A stretch of 64,000 bases of DNA from Acarospora socialis (GCA_025617375.2 JAMYGW020000002.1:1116001-1180000), one strand, 5' to 3'. Counted from the stretch's first letter, positions 34,901-46,600 are shown. Notes: generated by a model not told the origin, from the sequence alone. Program-made: numbers and translations.

Positions 34901-36647
34901 GCTCCATTTCCATCAAGATGATATATTACACGTGGCCACCGTTGCTCGTTCTCGCGTTGCGTTTTGACACTTCGCCAGGATCGCTACTTCGGGATCGCAC
35001 TCAACAATCCTATGGCCCGTCTCTCACCCGATTCAAATCATAACCGACAACTTTAGGGAAACCTTCTGTGCTCCTTGGGCTCGACAAGACGATCCGTGCT
35101 GCGTGAAATGTCTCGATCGAAGGCGCAGCTACCGCACCCGACATGACCCCAGACCGGCCTCTTCTCGGACTGCCGATTGATTCGTGTGATGGGGTTCCTT
35201 CAGAATTGTACCTTGACTGACGTATCAGTCTCTGGGCAGGAGCTCAATGTGTATTACAGACCAAGGAGCTGAGTGAAGATCGTTTGTTTTGCAGTTCTAT
35301 GTCCATTTCGAGCATTCCCAAGCCACACCCAGCCGAACCCGTTGCGATCCCGTATTCGAAGCCCTTTCTGACGCCATTGATGTTCATCATCCAGAACAGC
35401 CTCAGCAAGATTATTCGATGTCACTGATACATGTAAAGTATGCTTTCACCAATCCAATCAGTTGGATATCGCGGCAGGCGTTCCGGCGGCAACTAGCTCT
35501 GCAGCATGTGATGAGGGTTGCATCTAGAGCATGCATAGTCTAGCCAAGTTCGAGTCAATCCTTGCCAACGTTGATCCCAATCCGGTCCATAGATCGAGGG
35601 AGGCTTGGAACAGAGCAACGTCTCTTCAAGTACCTGCATCTTCGTCATCTTTCGTAAGCGCACAGACGCCGTGAAGATTGTGGTTCTCCTGCCAGAGGCT
35701 CACGTCGGAATTGAGCAATCATACGCGGTAGGCTTTGTAGCTCGTTTGTGCGATAGATATGCGAGTAGCAAACAATGGAGAGGTTCTGAGAGCCTGACCG
35801 AGATCCCGGCCTTGGATTCTGGCAAATCAATACCCCAGCCAACGAGGATCACCAAGCATTTGTCACCACCACCACCGTGAAACCTCGAAGAAGTGAAGGT
35901 CGTCCCGATCCGCAAGGACCGTGCAGCACTCCCGTCCACGGTCGACAACAGCCATTCCGGTAGATAAGAGCCTCGACCAGCGGTAACAATGGCAGTTACG
36001 GGGTAGTTGTACGCCACAACTGTCGGCAACCCGAGCAGTCTCGAATGAGACAATGATAGTCTCCCACCAGCAACCTTTTGTTAAAAGTTACGAATACGAA
36101 GGCGAGGAGGGTTAAAGATACCTTATGTGTAGATCAAGCATGCACAGCCTTTCGGACAGTCCTAAGTACCTAGGTAGTCTACACGAAAGCTCGCATCTTC
36201 CATGGGCAACCGAATCTTAACCTAACCTTAACATTATCGGCCCGTGGTCTGTGCATACTGGCCCGATCCAGGTTGAAGCTGCAAGACACGCAGAAGCCAC
36301 CTAGGTAAGGTACAGAATATGTGTTGTCCGTCAAGTAACCTTATGACAGTGTACGGAGGCGGTGAGTAAAGTCGAATAGAACGGATCCGTCACCTCGTAA
36401 GCCTTTAGGCACCAACTCCTGAAAAGTACGTGTACCTAAGGTTACCAACCTTATGCCCTTCGCAGAATATCCCTCCTTGGCGCCCTTTACTCTATTGTTT
36501 GATCCGGATGTCTTCACTCACATCATCTTTTGTCCAGCCCGTCTCTCGTATCCTGGCGGAACTGTTCCAGAGCTGTGGTGACGACACCAGGAAATACCTG
36601 TTCCGTTTATGTGTTTCTCTACACCTAACCTCATATCTATCGTCTTC
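31998..36647. other. Gene-free stretch, about 4.6 kb, upstream of the RasGEF
   Basis: The largest gap in the window. It must hold the RasGEF promoter (probably with a long 5' leader) and the Mlh3 3' UTR. I examined both strands for conserved frames and found none; open frames at 32077-32367, 35289-35880 and 35700-36053 show no family character. It contains a GAGGAC hexamer repeat (33082-33109), TACTCCGTA at 33340-33348 and several TACCTA/AGGTA oligomers (33184-33200, 36165-36180, 36300-36312, 36430-36445). A non-coding RNA or a fast-evolving small gene cannot be excluded. Confidence 0.5.
33082..33109. repeat. GAGGAC hexamer microsatellite
   Basis: Four and a half copies of CGAGGA/GAGGAC, the last slightly diverged, in the RasGEF upstream region. 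Confidence 0.75.
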
Positions 36648-39600
36648 CTACATATTCCTCCACCTGCTAAATGCCTCGATAAATGTCGGTTGCTCTGCTT
36701 CTCCTCTCGTAGTGTGCTCTCTAAATGCGCCAAGTGCCGTCAGTCTGGGCTGTTCTGTACTAGAACTGCCGAGATCCACAAGCGGAATCATAGAAGGCCT
36801 GCCATGTGCGCACTGGAACGGAAAGGCACACTGTGCCAGCTTCGATATCAACGTCTGGCACTGTTCTCGAGACAACGGGTCGTTGAACATGATGGCGCTT
36901 CGACAAGCGCGTGAGTTCAGCAAGTCTAGAATCCCTTGAGGGCAGTCTCCAATCCGTTGGAGCCAGCCGTGCTCCTTTGGCTCACTACTTCCGGCCTTAG
37001 TTGAGTTTGGTGTCTCTGCTGGCACGTTGGCATGTGAGGATTCTTTCGCTGGAACGCTTCCTCTACACCGGCGTTTCCCGTTCTCTTTCCAGACTTCGCC
37101 ACGTAAGAGGCTGATAAGATGAGCCGGTTCCGTCTTGCACCTTTCGACAATCGCCGGTGGCAGGCTTTTTATAACAATCCTGCGTTCCTTTTCGAATTCT
37201 TTACTCCCAGCGTTTTTCATGCAGTCAACAACATCGTAGAGTATACCCCAGTCCGCAAAATGTCCTGCGTGTACTCTGAATAGGTCGCTCTCTTGGATAG
37301 AAACCGGAAATGTGATTTGGTTTGATAGTGGAGTGGTGATAATCTGAGATATATGGAGCGTGTTGTAAGAAAGCTTGCTTTCCGGGTCCGGTGGTCTGCA
37401 AAGTCCCGCCATTAGTTCTTCGATACGACAGCGCTCATCAGCCGCGTGCTGGTCAACAAGCACTAGCAAGCGCCCGTCCATATATGAACTACCCTCCAAA
37501 CTGTAAGATGTAGATTCGGCTCCCATCTTGATGAGGACAAACTTGTCATCCACCTGAGCTATGATCTCGGCATCCTTCAAAGCATCTTTTGATAATTTCC
37601 CAGAAAATCTGGTCTGATGCTCGAACATGGGAATGGTACCATTCTGCAGACAGTGAGGCTCCGGGCTATGTGGCGGTAGTGCGGCTTGACCCGTTATCTC
37701 ACACTTCTGGACGTTAGGTATAGCCTCTTCAGTCTGTCGATATACGGGGTTGTCCCAAGTTTCGAGGAATCTCCCAACCCACGAATCTGCCTTTGGGAGC
37801 TTTTTGGAGACTTTCTGAGTTTGTAGGGAGGCCGAATTTCTTCGCCAAACTGAACGAATGCTCCCTGATGTTGTTGACAATCCCGCCGCACTCGGGGGCG
37901 ATATTGCTCTGTCGGTTCGTCGCGGCACAACTATGCCTGTACGTCCATTGATAGCGAGAGTCGCTTTGGAGATAGGGTTCGTCCAAATTAGAACTTCGTC
38001 CGCGGCATTGCATCTCTCGTCCACTTCAGCCGCTTTTGAGGGAGCTTCAGTAGGACTCTGTGGCACTGACTCTTCAAGGGCACCCACTTGGATCGTGCAG
38101 GGAGATAGATGCGATGTCTCGCGCGACACACCCTCATTACAACCCGTTGCTTCATGGCCTTGAGCCTCCAGGGTTGTATGTATAGGTAGCTTCTTAACTT
38201 CGGTCCTTTCGAGTACACGCTTGGTATGAGATACTGAAGAGGATTGCATTGGTCGCTTGCAGACTATGGTTGTTGGCAACCCTGCGTATACATCCTCGGC
38301 CATGTCTCCTTTCCCAGCTTTTATCCTACTCCAGCTACTGAACATATTGTCGTTGTCATTAGACTGCGGCTTGGAAAAGGAGGGTATACGAATGTGGTCG
38401 CCCTTAGAGTTGTCATGGCGTTCAGACCTGCAATCATAGTCATTTGCATTGTCTGTCGCTCCTGCGCAAGGCTTTGTTGGAGAACTTAGCGGCTGGAACC
38501 TGGAACCTGTCCCACTTGGGGGGATCGTCATGGCGTTAGTGTTTCCAGCACGGACGGGTGTACGAAGGGCTGCTTCCAAGGATGAGCTAGTCGGTCTTGA
38601 GGATGTCGAAGATATCGAGCCTCTGCGAGTAGTCTCCGCCATCGTTTTTAAACCTTTCCGTCCCAACCGAAAACGATGTCCTTTGAGGAACTGTATGACC
38701 ATCTCACTCAGAACATCTATTATAGTTTTCAAACTCTGCTCATTCGCAATGATGTCGTCTCTGACTGTCGAGGACGAACGTTCTGCAGTATGCGTATCGA
38801 CCTGAACATAAAACATTGGCCATCTGTCCACACCTTTCCTGCCTCCCTTAAGTCGCTTGTTCGTAGGCCCATTACTTCCAACAGATCTATCTTTGACCGG
38901 TCCATCCTTCCCCAACGCATCGATTTCCGGCTCATCCTCGAGTATCCCAAAGCTTGACGAGGCGAAGATACGATTGATGGAATCATACAACTCGTTGCCA
39001 ACGCCTTCAACGTGTATTGGGCAGATGCCAATGGATATGAATTGTACATGCTTTGATGGCGCAGGCTGGAGCGAGAAAACGCCGCGTACGGTCATCGTCA
39101 TCGTGCGCGCTGAAGTCACAACCCAGCATCCCCAGTCGGAGGGGGAGATGTAAGCTGCCTGCGATAGAATACTGCGAACAGATGACACTTTGAATGAATG
39201 ACTGCTGGCGGTGCTTGTGCTGCTTTCACGTTCGAAAAATCCCTCTGATGGACCACGGATGACGAACTTGCTGTTACCATCCCGGTCCTTAGCTGTGACT
39301 GTAAGTGGCCGTCCCCAACCCAGAAGAAGTGCTACCACACTCTTTTTCAGGTTGATCCATTCCTTATTGTTCTCTTCGTGACCTTGAAACGCCAGCGCAC
39401 GATGCTTGACCCTTACAGGCATATTACCAAACAGATCTCGAACAGTTACCCTCGTACCATGATCTCGGACGGAGAGCTGCTGATGCGAAGGGGCCGGGAC
39501 AAGTCTAGTAATCACTCTCGACCGGTGTAGGTTGATCGTGCAGTATGAACAGTGAGAGGAGTGACGAGAAGTGATAGAAACAAGAGAGACTGCTGCAAGT

Positions 39601-39965
39601 GAAGACAGAAACGCGCCATTGCGGCCGTACATCGGTCCAGCATCATTATACTTGGATGTGTCTAAATTACCGTTAGGAACGTCAAGCAAAAAGAAGGGGA
39701 CTGTCATGTGAGACTGACTGTGTAATTTCCCAAGTCCTCCGTCTTCTCCGAATTCTGCTGGCAGTATGCCCAGTCCATCATCTTCGACTGTACAAGCCCC
39801 ACGGGAAAAATCCACCGTTATGTCCACTTTGCGAGCGTCAGCGTCGAGCGAGTTTCTGACAAGATCCAATACAGCCCCAGCCAGTGACGTGATGGCGGTG
39901 GAGGATTTGATTTGTGCGATCGCATCCGCTGGTAGAGGTCGGATACGGTTTGTGCCTGCAGTCAT
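36648..39965 (-). CDS. mlh3: DNA mismatch repair protein MutL homologue 3
   Basis: Partner of Mlh1 in the MutLgamma endonuclease, for meiotic crossover resolution and mismatch repair in the nucleus. Start at 39965 (MTAGTNRIRPLPADAI). An intron at 39662-39718 (57 bp, GTCAGT..TTTAG, CTAAC branch site) is hidden in the open frame: splicing gives KLHNTSKYN, as in the family, and 1086 aa. The N-terminal GHKL ATPase has LVRNSLDADARKVDITVDF, VEDDGLGI and GRNGAFLSSLAAVSLVSITSRH. A long, poorly conserved Ser-rich linker follows. The C-terminal nuclease motif DQHAADERCRIEE (D-Q-H-A-x2-E-x4-E) lies near residue 820, with SRACRSAIMFNDPLS near 1000 and CAFPFQCAHGRPSMIPLV near 1030, so the metal-binding endonuclease site is complete. 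The last 35 residues are unusually long and divergent for the family. Confidence 0.93.
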   Translation of the reverse strand: MTAGTNRIRPLPADAIAQIKSSTAITSLAGAVLDLVRNSLDADARKVDITVDFSRGACTVEDDGLGILPAEFGEDGGLGKLHSQSHMTVPFFLLDVPNGNLDTSKYNDAGPMYGRNGAFLSSLAAVSLVSITSRHSSHCSYCTINLHRSRVITRLVPAPSHQQLSVRDHGTRVTVRDLFGNMPVRVKHRALAFQGHEENNKEWINLKKSVVALLLGWGRPLTVTAKDRDGNSKFVIRGPSEGFFERESSTSTASSHSFKVSSVRSILSQAAYISPSDWGCWVVTSARTMTMTVRGVFSLQPAPSKHVQFISIGICPIHVEGVGNELYDSINRIFASSSFGILEDEPEIDALGKDGPVKDRSVGSNGPTNKRLKGGRKGVDRWPMFYVQVDTHTAERSSSTVRDDIIANEQSLKTIIDVLSEMVIQFLKGHRFRLGRKGLKTMAETTRRGSISSTSSRPTSSSLEAALRTPVRAGNTNAMTIPPSGTGSRFQPLSSPTKPCAGATDNANDYDCRSERHDNSKGDHIRIPSFSKPQSNDNDNMFSSWSRIKAGKGDMAEDVYAGLPTTIVCKRPMQSSSVSHTKRVLERTEVKKLPIHTTLEAQGHEATGCNEGVSRETSHLSPCTIQVGALEESVPQSPTEAPSKAAEVDERCNAADEVLIWTNPISKATLAINGRTGIVVPRRTDRAISPPSAAGLSTTSGSIRSVWRRNSASLQTQKVSKKLPKADSWVGRFLETWDNPVYRQTEEAIPNVQKCEITGQAALPPHSPEPHCLQNGTIPMFEHQTRFSGKLSKDALKDAEIIAQVDDKFVLIKMGAESTSYSLEGSSYMDGRLLVLVDQHAADERCRIEELMAGLCRPPDPESKLSYNTLHISQIITTPLSNQITFPVSIQESDLFRVHAGHFADWGILYDVVDCMKNAGSKEFEKERRIVIKSLPPAIVERCKTEPAHLISLLRGEVWKENGKRRCRGSVPAKESSHANVPAETPNSTKAGSSEPKEHGWLQRIGDCPQGILDLLNSRACRSAIMFNDPLSREQCQTLISKLAQCAFPFQCAHGRPSMIPLVDLGSSSTEQPRLTALGAFREHTTRGEAEQPTFIEAFSRWRNM

Positions 39966-40708
39966 AGTCACCCAGCTCCAGATATGAATTCTGCCTCCAA
40001 CAATCCCTGGGTTTCTTCCCAAATTCGTTGGTCTGGCGTCGGTAGTGTCTCCAGGACGATTACTTGCAAAGGTATCGACGGCACCTTTAGGGTGGTCGCC
40101 ACTTCCTCCACAGGCAGTCACGGCTTATCGAAGGCATATGAGATTTGGCTAATAATATCGTCTTCCACAAGCTCTGGTTGAGGCTTAGGAGGTCCTTGAA
40201 TCATCAGCTTCAGCAGCCAAGATAGGTTCCTTCTGATTCCCCTTTCCGTTTCCCATCGTTTGGAGATTTTTGTGATTCAAACAATTCCTTGGTGTGATCA
40301 AGAGGGGCTGACAACCTGGCATTGTATATAACTAATCGCTAAGGGAGTCTGGAGAGCAGTGACGAAGCTGTGTGTAGAGTTGTAGACGGCATCCCCCGTT
40401 TTGAAGTAAAGATGCCAACTTCGACCATCACCATTCACTCTTGATCTTAAAGTGCGCCCAATAACATAGACCAGTTATATCTTCCCCCTTGCATGAGCTC
40501 CATTAAATTTGAACAGGCAGCTCCTTGTTCGTCCAACTGCAGGGGTATCGTCAACTTCACTTATCTTACTCATCTTACCTGTCATCCGCAGACTCGGAGT
40601 TTACAATTGTATCACGGCGAGCTTGCCAGCGTATCAGATCTGAGGCATCAAACCTCATCGATTCTCTTTATCTGATCTTCCTCTTTACTTTGGCGCCGTA
40701 ACCTGAAA
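39966..40708. promoter_or_regulatory. Divergent promoter, mlh3 / Ser-rich gene
   Basis: 743 bp between two divergent starts. The frame upstream of the mlh3 start stays open to 40121 but reads as leader sequence. No gene seen. Confidence 0.5.
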
Positions 40709-42151
40709 ATGGCTACTGCCGAAGCTGCAGCCAGACCGCAGGGTACGTTGCACAACCTCAACACTTTGCAACCTATATCTGCTACTTTCACTCCGAGTTG
40801 CCTTCAAGTACACCTCCTTATTTCCTTGAAGCTAAACATTATGACAGACCGGCATTCACGACGACGTCCTTTCTCGGCCTGGATGAAGCGGCTCGCCAAT
40901 CTAAAGAGCTCTTCCTCCGTCAACAGTCCTAACACGTCCGGGAAGGGAACCAACGGGACGTCTGCCCAGAAAGCCAAAAAGACCAACGGTGTCAAGAACA
41001 ACCCATACCACATCTCACAGCAGGCGAAACCTTTCGTTGCTCATGGAGGCGATGGTCACCCCTCATTGTCGACCCACCCCTCCGGGCGCAGCATCAGCTT
41101 TGTCTCACCTACACATAGCAAACAATCTCTCCCGACGTCCAGTGATAGTCAGCAACCACCGACGATCAGCAACAAATCGGCAGCACCTACCGTCGCAACG
41201 AATCCAGACACCTTGAACTCCGACACAGCACAATCCAAAACGGGCACTAGATCCACAGCGGGTGGTGCTTTGAGCTCCACTGGCGGTGGCGAAGGAAGTA
41301 CCTTTTCGTCACCGGCTCCTTCAGTCCGCTCATTGACAACCACTCTCACCACCATCCAGTCCGCAGCCCCCTCGAGCCTCGTACCCGGAGGCGGCAACAA
41401 CCAAACCCAGCCTGGCGTCCCAGGCGTATCTTCCTCGCACAACTCGCACAACAACAGCCACATCCAGTCACCTTCCCATTTTACTCATCAGTTCCCGTCT
41501 TCTCCTCCTGCCTCGGCTGTCCCGTCCCACCTAGCGCCCCAGACTAGCTGTGGCCATCCGGCCACCTACAGCACCGCGACGGCCAACAATATCTTGACCG
41601 ACAACGCCTCCATCCTCACTCTCGCGTCATCGTCAAAGCGACGGCGACGGAATTCTCTAGACACCAACGCCTCCATACGTGCGCTCGCACCATCTTCTTT
41701 GTTTGGCGGTAGCAGGGAAAGCCTCCCGCTTAGCGTGTTGAGCGCCAGCGTAGGAGACCACTCCAGCACGGCAGCATCCGGCGGTCTGTATCAAGGTCGA
41801 CCAAGCATCGGCGGTATTCCCAACCCGGAGCGCGCAAGTGTTTATTCCTCGACCGGAGTCGCGCCTGCATTGAGCAGCGAGCGCAACAGCTACTATGCGG
41901 GCAAGCACGCTAATACAGTCGACGGAGCCAGTGTGAGAAGTGGATTGGTAGGACATGGCCGGAATGATAGCATTACAGGAAGCATTGGCGGTATGGCCAG
42001 CCCACTTGCAAGTCCACGGGACGTTGGTATGACGGGCCGCATCAGCCGGCGAAGCTCAGGTTGGGGAGAAGTTAGTGAAGAAGAGAGCGATGTGGAAAAA
42101 GCCGACGATGGCCGAAATGACATGAAGCGGGTGATGGAAGATGAGAAATGA
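40709..42151 (+). CDS. Conserved fungal Ser-rich low-complexity protein
   Basis: Function unknown. Exon 1 (40709-40742) encodes MATAEAAARPQ and is joined by a 105-bp intron (40743-40847) to exon 2 (40848-42151), giving 445 aa that begin MATAEAAARPQDRHSRRRPFSAWMKRLANLK. The intron is a multiple of three without a stop. The basic N-terminal block RHSRRRPFSAWMKRL and the internal block TATANNILTDNASILTLASSSKRRRRNSLDTNASIRALAPSSLFGGSRESLPLSVL are the ordered, probably conserved parts; the rest is Ser/Thr/Asn/Gly-rich and likely disordered. SSKRRRRNSLD looks like a nuclear localisation and basophilic kinase site. I recall similar fungal proteins carrying a 'polycystin channel' label in databases, but no membrane segment is present here, so that name should not be used. 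Confidence 0.8.
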   Translation: MATAEAAARPQGTLHNLNTLQPISATFTPSCLQVHLLISLKLNIMTDRHSRRRPFSAWMKRLANLKSSSSVNSPNTSGKGTNGTSAQKAKKTNGVKNNPYHISQQAKPFVAHGGDGHPSLSTHPSGRSISFVSPTHSKQSLPTSSDSQQPPTISNKSAAPTVATNPDTLNSDTAQSKTGTRSTAGGALSSTGGGEGSTFSSPAPSVRSLTTTLTTIQSAAPSSLVPGGGNNQTQPGVPGVSSSHNSHNNSHIQSPSHFTHQFPSSPPASAVPSHLAPQTSCGHPATYSTATANNILTDNASILTLASSSKRRRRNSLDTNASIRALAPSSLFGGSRESLPLSVLSASVGDHSSTAASGGLYQGRPSIGGIPNPERASVYSSTGVAPALSSERNSYYAGKHANTVDGASVRSGLVGHGRNDSITGSIGGMASPLASPRDVGMTGRISRRSSGWGEVSEEESDVEKADDGRNDMKRVMEDEK

Positions 42152-42503
42152 TGGAGTTCTGGCGTCTCGGGGCTTCACTTCGTTCGATTTCCGTCCATTG
42201 CAGCGTTTGCTACCACACGATCCAGGGTGCATTCACGTATTGAGATGTTTTTGCTTGCGAGGCTTTCCCTACTAATTGGCTAATCAGCCCCTCAAGGGTT
42301 TGTGGTGGGATGGGATCATGTCTTTTCCTTTCCTTGTTGTGCTATACCCAAGCGCTCATAGCCATGTACTCGTACAAGTGCCGCTCATTTGCAGATCGAT
42401 CTGGCTTTGGATAAGCACAACCCAGGTGAAGCTCTCTAGTATCTACATCCAAGAAGCAAATGTCTATATACAAACTCCACCCAACCGTATTCCCCCCCGA
42501 CAC
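42152..42503. other. Convergent spacer, Ser-rich gene / deoC
   Basis: 352 bp between two 3' ends; nothing else seen. Confidence 0.5.
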
Positions 42504-43295
42504 TCACCCACCCTTCACCTCCACCTCGACCTCCTCCTCTCCAATCCCCCTGCCCCTCGCCTCCTCCAAAATCGCCCCCGTCGCCGACGCCCCCACCCTA
42601 GTCACGCCCAAACTCCGCATAACAATCAACTCATCCAACGTCCTCACGCCCCCCGCCGCCTTAATCTGGACCCCTTCCCCGACATGCTCCTTCATCAAGC
42701 GCACCTGCCTGACCGTTGCGCCCTCATACCCATACCGTCCATCCTGCCCCTTCACAAACCCATACCCCGTACTCGTCTTCACGAACGCGACGCCCACGCG
42801 CGTGCAGATCTCGCACAGCCGCACGATCTCCGCGTCGCCGAGGTAGTCGTTCTCGAAGATGACCTTCAGCAGCCCGCCGCCGCGCACGACGGCGCTGTTG
42901 ACTTGCGCGATCTCGCTCGCCACGTACGTCCAGTCGTGGCTGAGGACTTTGCCGATGTTGACGACCATGTCGATCTCGACTTGGATGCCTTCGTGGGCGC
43001 CGGCGTCGTGCGCGGCGGACGTGGCTTCGGAGACTTTGATGGGGGTGGTGGAGTTGCCGTGCGGGAAGCCGATGACGGGGCAGATGCCGACGGTGGAGGA
43101 GGAGAGGACCTGGCGGGCGAGTGGGGTGCTGTAGGGTTTTATGCAGGCGGTCGCGACGTTGTGGGTCAGGGCGAGGTTGAGACCGTCGGTGATTTCGGCG
43201 TCGGTCATGGTTGGGTGGAGGAGGGAGTGGTCGATCATTTTGGCAATTTGAGGCAGAGATATGCGGAGGGTCTTGGGGGGGTGCGTGGAAGCCAT
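42504..43295 (-). CDS. deoC: Deoxyribose-phosphate aldolase
   Basis: Class I aldolase that splits 2-deoxyribose 5-phosphate to glyceraldehyde 3-phosphate and acetaldehyde (deoxynucleoside catabolism, cytosol). Intronless, 263 aa, normal length. The Schiff-base lysine is in FVKTSTGYG, the second active-site lysine in IKAAGGVRT and the aspartate in VEIDMVVNIG; the N-terminal KMIDHSLLHPTMTDAEI and GFPHGNSTTPIK are also family marks. G/C-rich third positions create a long spurious open frame on the plus strand (42276-43334). The C-terminus is acidic (EEEVEVEVKGG). It lies just downstream of med5 on the same strand, with no sign of a shared function. Confidence 0.94.
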   Translation of the reverse strand: MASTHPPKTLRISLPQIAKMIDHSLLHPTMTDAEITDGLNLALTHNVATACIKPYSTPLARQVLSSSTVGICPVIGFPHGNSTTPIKVSEATSAAHDAGAHEGIQVEIDMVVNIGKVLSHDWTYVASEIAQVNSAVVRGGGLLKVIFENDYLGDAEIVRLCEICTRVGVAFVKTSTGYGFVKGQDGRYGYEGATVRQVRLMKEHVGEGVQIKAAGGVRTLDELIVMRSLGVTRVGASATGAILEEARGRGIGEEEVEVEVKGG

Positions 43296-43667
43296 TGTTG
43301 TTTGTTTCGGGCGGCGGATGGTCTTTGGAGGTAGAGATGGACGGGAACAGCGAAGGAAGGAAGAAGGGAGGGCAGAGGAGGCAGTGGTATGGTGGAGGTA
43401 GAAGACATTTTGTTGAACTCTACGGTGGGGCTCTTGGCTCGTCCAGGGCTACGTGGGGCAGGTGTGCCGAGAGACCGTTTTTCTTGGCTTCACTTTATAT
43501 CGATGGGCATCATGAAAGTATGAATGTTGGTATGAATTCTTGGGGCAGTCATCAATAAATGTATATTTCTTGATCAAGTTGGCGGCCCATGCAATTGACT
43601 TCTGACAACCAGGAGGGCATTCGCATATTGTTCATGATTCTATCTAGGGTAATGAACATCATCCATA
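43296..43667. other. Spacer med5 - deoC
   Basis: 372 bp: med5 3' UTR and deoC promoter. No further gene. Confidence 0.5.
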
Positions 43668-46600
43668 TCATCCCAAATTCATACCTTCGCCGGTGTCCAA
43701 GCCCAAGAAGTCATCTCCAGTCAACATGTCACCTCCAGCAGCCTCTAGAACATCATCTATCGTTTCTGTCGCGCCCAAGTCGATTTGCAACCCTCCAGTC
43801 ACCGTGTCAGCAGCAACGGCGGCGGTCCCTGCATCCATGCTCATGTTCTGCATCATGTCTGGTATCACTTGAGATGTGCCTGCAAGTTGCGCTTCAACCC
43901 TACGATGCAGCCGTACGATTGTCTCTGCGGTCCCGCGGTCAAAGTCCTCCATGGTATGGTCGCTTCCGCTGATTCGACCCAGCGTATCGTCTAGTATCAG
44001 CTTGAGGGCGTCGACGAGACTCAGCCTCGATTTCGGTGCAGGAATCGGTGCTCCATTTGCGTCGAGTGGTGCTGGCAACATTGGGGGGTCTGCTGCGGTC
44101 GGTGCGCATATCATCGTTGCGGCGATCTCCAGAGCCAAGTCCCCGCTGTTGTGTTCCGCCTGGAGTTTGACTTCTTCGACAAGGCCGTGGATGATCCGTT
44201 CGGCACCTAGTATTTTCACCCCGGACAGCAGCTGGCGGTGAGTGTATGGCGGTGTGGTCATGTTCATTTCCGGTGCAGTCGCCCATAGAACAAGTGACTG
44301 GAACGTGTTGCGGATACTGGCCATCAGACCTCCTTGTGTGGATGTCCATGACTCCAACTCGGTATGATGACTGGCAGCGTTACGCTTGAAGAATAAATGA
44401 GGCTTCAAGGCATCGATGATAGGGTCAATGTCAGATCGAGAAGGTTCCAAACGACGACGCTGTTGAAGCGCGTGCTCGAGAGGGTCAGCCACGATGCAGA
44501 GGATGGTGCTGTGCATCGCTTGAGCTTCGCCCGAGATGGAACTGGACTTGATCAACGTTCGGAGAATCTGCATTAGAATGGTAATGTCGCCCTGAGCTTC
44601 CCAGATATTCTTTGTTAGCCAAGTAAAAGCGCCAACTAGTGATGGTAGTAGAGACGGTAAAAGAAGATCTGGGAATTATTAGCGCTTTCTCGTGGAACTA
44701 TAAAAGATCCACCTACATTCCAAACCCCCTTTCAATGTGTTGAAGTCAATCACCCCCTTTTCGCAAGCTAGAAGACTCTGGCTGAAAAGTGTTGGTACGA
44801 GAAGGTAGAAGTCTTGCGGACTACATGATGACATCATATCGTCAATGATACCATCAGTCTCGTAGAGGCTACTGATCCATCCGCTGAAGTGCTGACTCTC
44901 GAGTTCAGACATTGTCTCCGGGCTCATAGGTACCCATCCTCTTTCGATCAGGCGTGTGATGAAAGACTCGCCATCGGCGATGCCGAGATCATATGGAGTT
45001 AGGTCGTAGCGCTTCTGCATAGTAAGGATGAACAGCAGAATGCTACCAAACTCGTCATATACAGGCTGGAACTCGCCTGCTGGACATAAGCACGAGTTCA
45101 GCACGGCAGTCGATAGTGCATACCTTGGTCCGTATCGTATCTCCACTTGTCTAAAAGTTGACAAAGGGGTTGGAGAATCGTAAAGGTCGTATGGAACAGC
45201 AACAGAACATCAAGAGCCTGATGTCTTCTTGACAAGCTGTTGGAAAGGGCCTTTAAGGACATGGTGTCTTTCGTCGCGCAAAGAGTCTGGATGATCTATC
45301 ACAGACTCAGTGCCTGATTGCGTTTTTAGATGCAGTCACCTTACCTCTACCACAGCACCTGCTATTGCACCAGCGTTTCCATCCAAGCCTTCAAGTTCTC
45401 CGACAAATTCCTCTAATCTCTCGGGGTTCACTGAACATTGACCGACCAAATCCTCTTTGGAGTAACGGCCTCCGGCTGGCAAAGTCTGCATAGGTGGTTC
45501 ACCCAGTAGGTGTTCAATGCTATCTTCCGTGATCAGGTCATGGAGAGCACAAGCAAAGAGGAATTCCTGGCGAACGTCGGAGAGCATTCCGCTACCGCTT
45601 AGAGGGCCAAACATTTGCGACAACGAGGGGAAGGCTTGTGGGTCTACATGACCAAGAGCTTCCGTAATACACCATTGAATTGTGAACGGTGGCATGATCG
45701 AAATTGAGAACATGGTAAGGAGGACGGGTAACTTGTTGACCAAGTATGAACGGAGAAGAAACATCGTTTGGCTTGATTCATTGCGATACATAGCGCTCGA
45801 TAGCACATCGAATGCTGCAGTAATCAAATCGATGACAAGATTTGCTACGTCGCCCTAAAACCCCATCAGACCTGACTGAATCCGAACGTCGCAATGCAGT
45901 GCCCACCTTGTACCGCGCGTTGAGATAGCTGAGAAACATACTATCGTCACATAGTGGTCGCCCAACAAGCTATACTATGTCAAAACCGCTCCGACTGTGT
46001 AAGCTGTGGAGGTCCTACCAGTGCATTGAGGTATATGTAGAGACCAGCTCTAGACGTAAGCGGAGGGCCATCTAGAACGCCGTTCTGGAACTGCAGTCCA
46101 GCAAAATCAACGCCTGACATTAAGGTCTCATCAAGCGCCCCGGTAAGTTCCCCATCGAACATGTTGTACTGCTTTTGGATGTTCTCAAGCTGGGCCGCGA
46201 GCACAGGCAGCATTTGTGAGAGCAAAGGTATGAAAAGAGATAATGAGCGTCCGATGGCTTTACGGAGATCTAGATGGCACCATGTGAGTAATGCTGTCTT
46301 TCAAATAATCTAACTCGGAAAGAATTAGGACTAATATCTCTAGGTGCCTGAACCAAAGACCATGGAGGAACGCTAAATCCAACATGAAGCTCCCGAAGCA
46401 TTACAACAGACCTCTGACAAATAACGAAATCAATCAAAGTACCTTCCGGGATTGACGATGCTAAAGGATTATTCGCAGAGTCACGTTCAACAAGAACGGA
46501 GAAGATTGTACCGATTGCAACTGGAATAGCATGTTCCTCGACGTCGTGAGAAGCGGCATAAGTCGCAATACTCGACATCCATTGCGCCATGGCCTTTATA

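Noticed and set aside
35700-36053. 117-codon minus-strand frame (LLGLPTVVAYNYPVTAIV..)
   Set aside because: No recognisable domain, no neighbouring exon that joins in phase.
42276-43334. 352-codon open frame on the plus strand over deoC
   Set aside because: Shadow of the G/C-rich third positions of deoC; Pro/His/Asp/Gly-rich translation without domain character.
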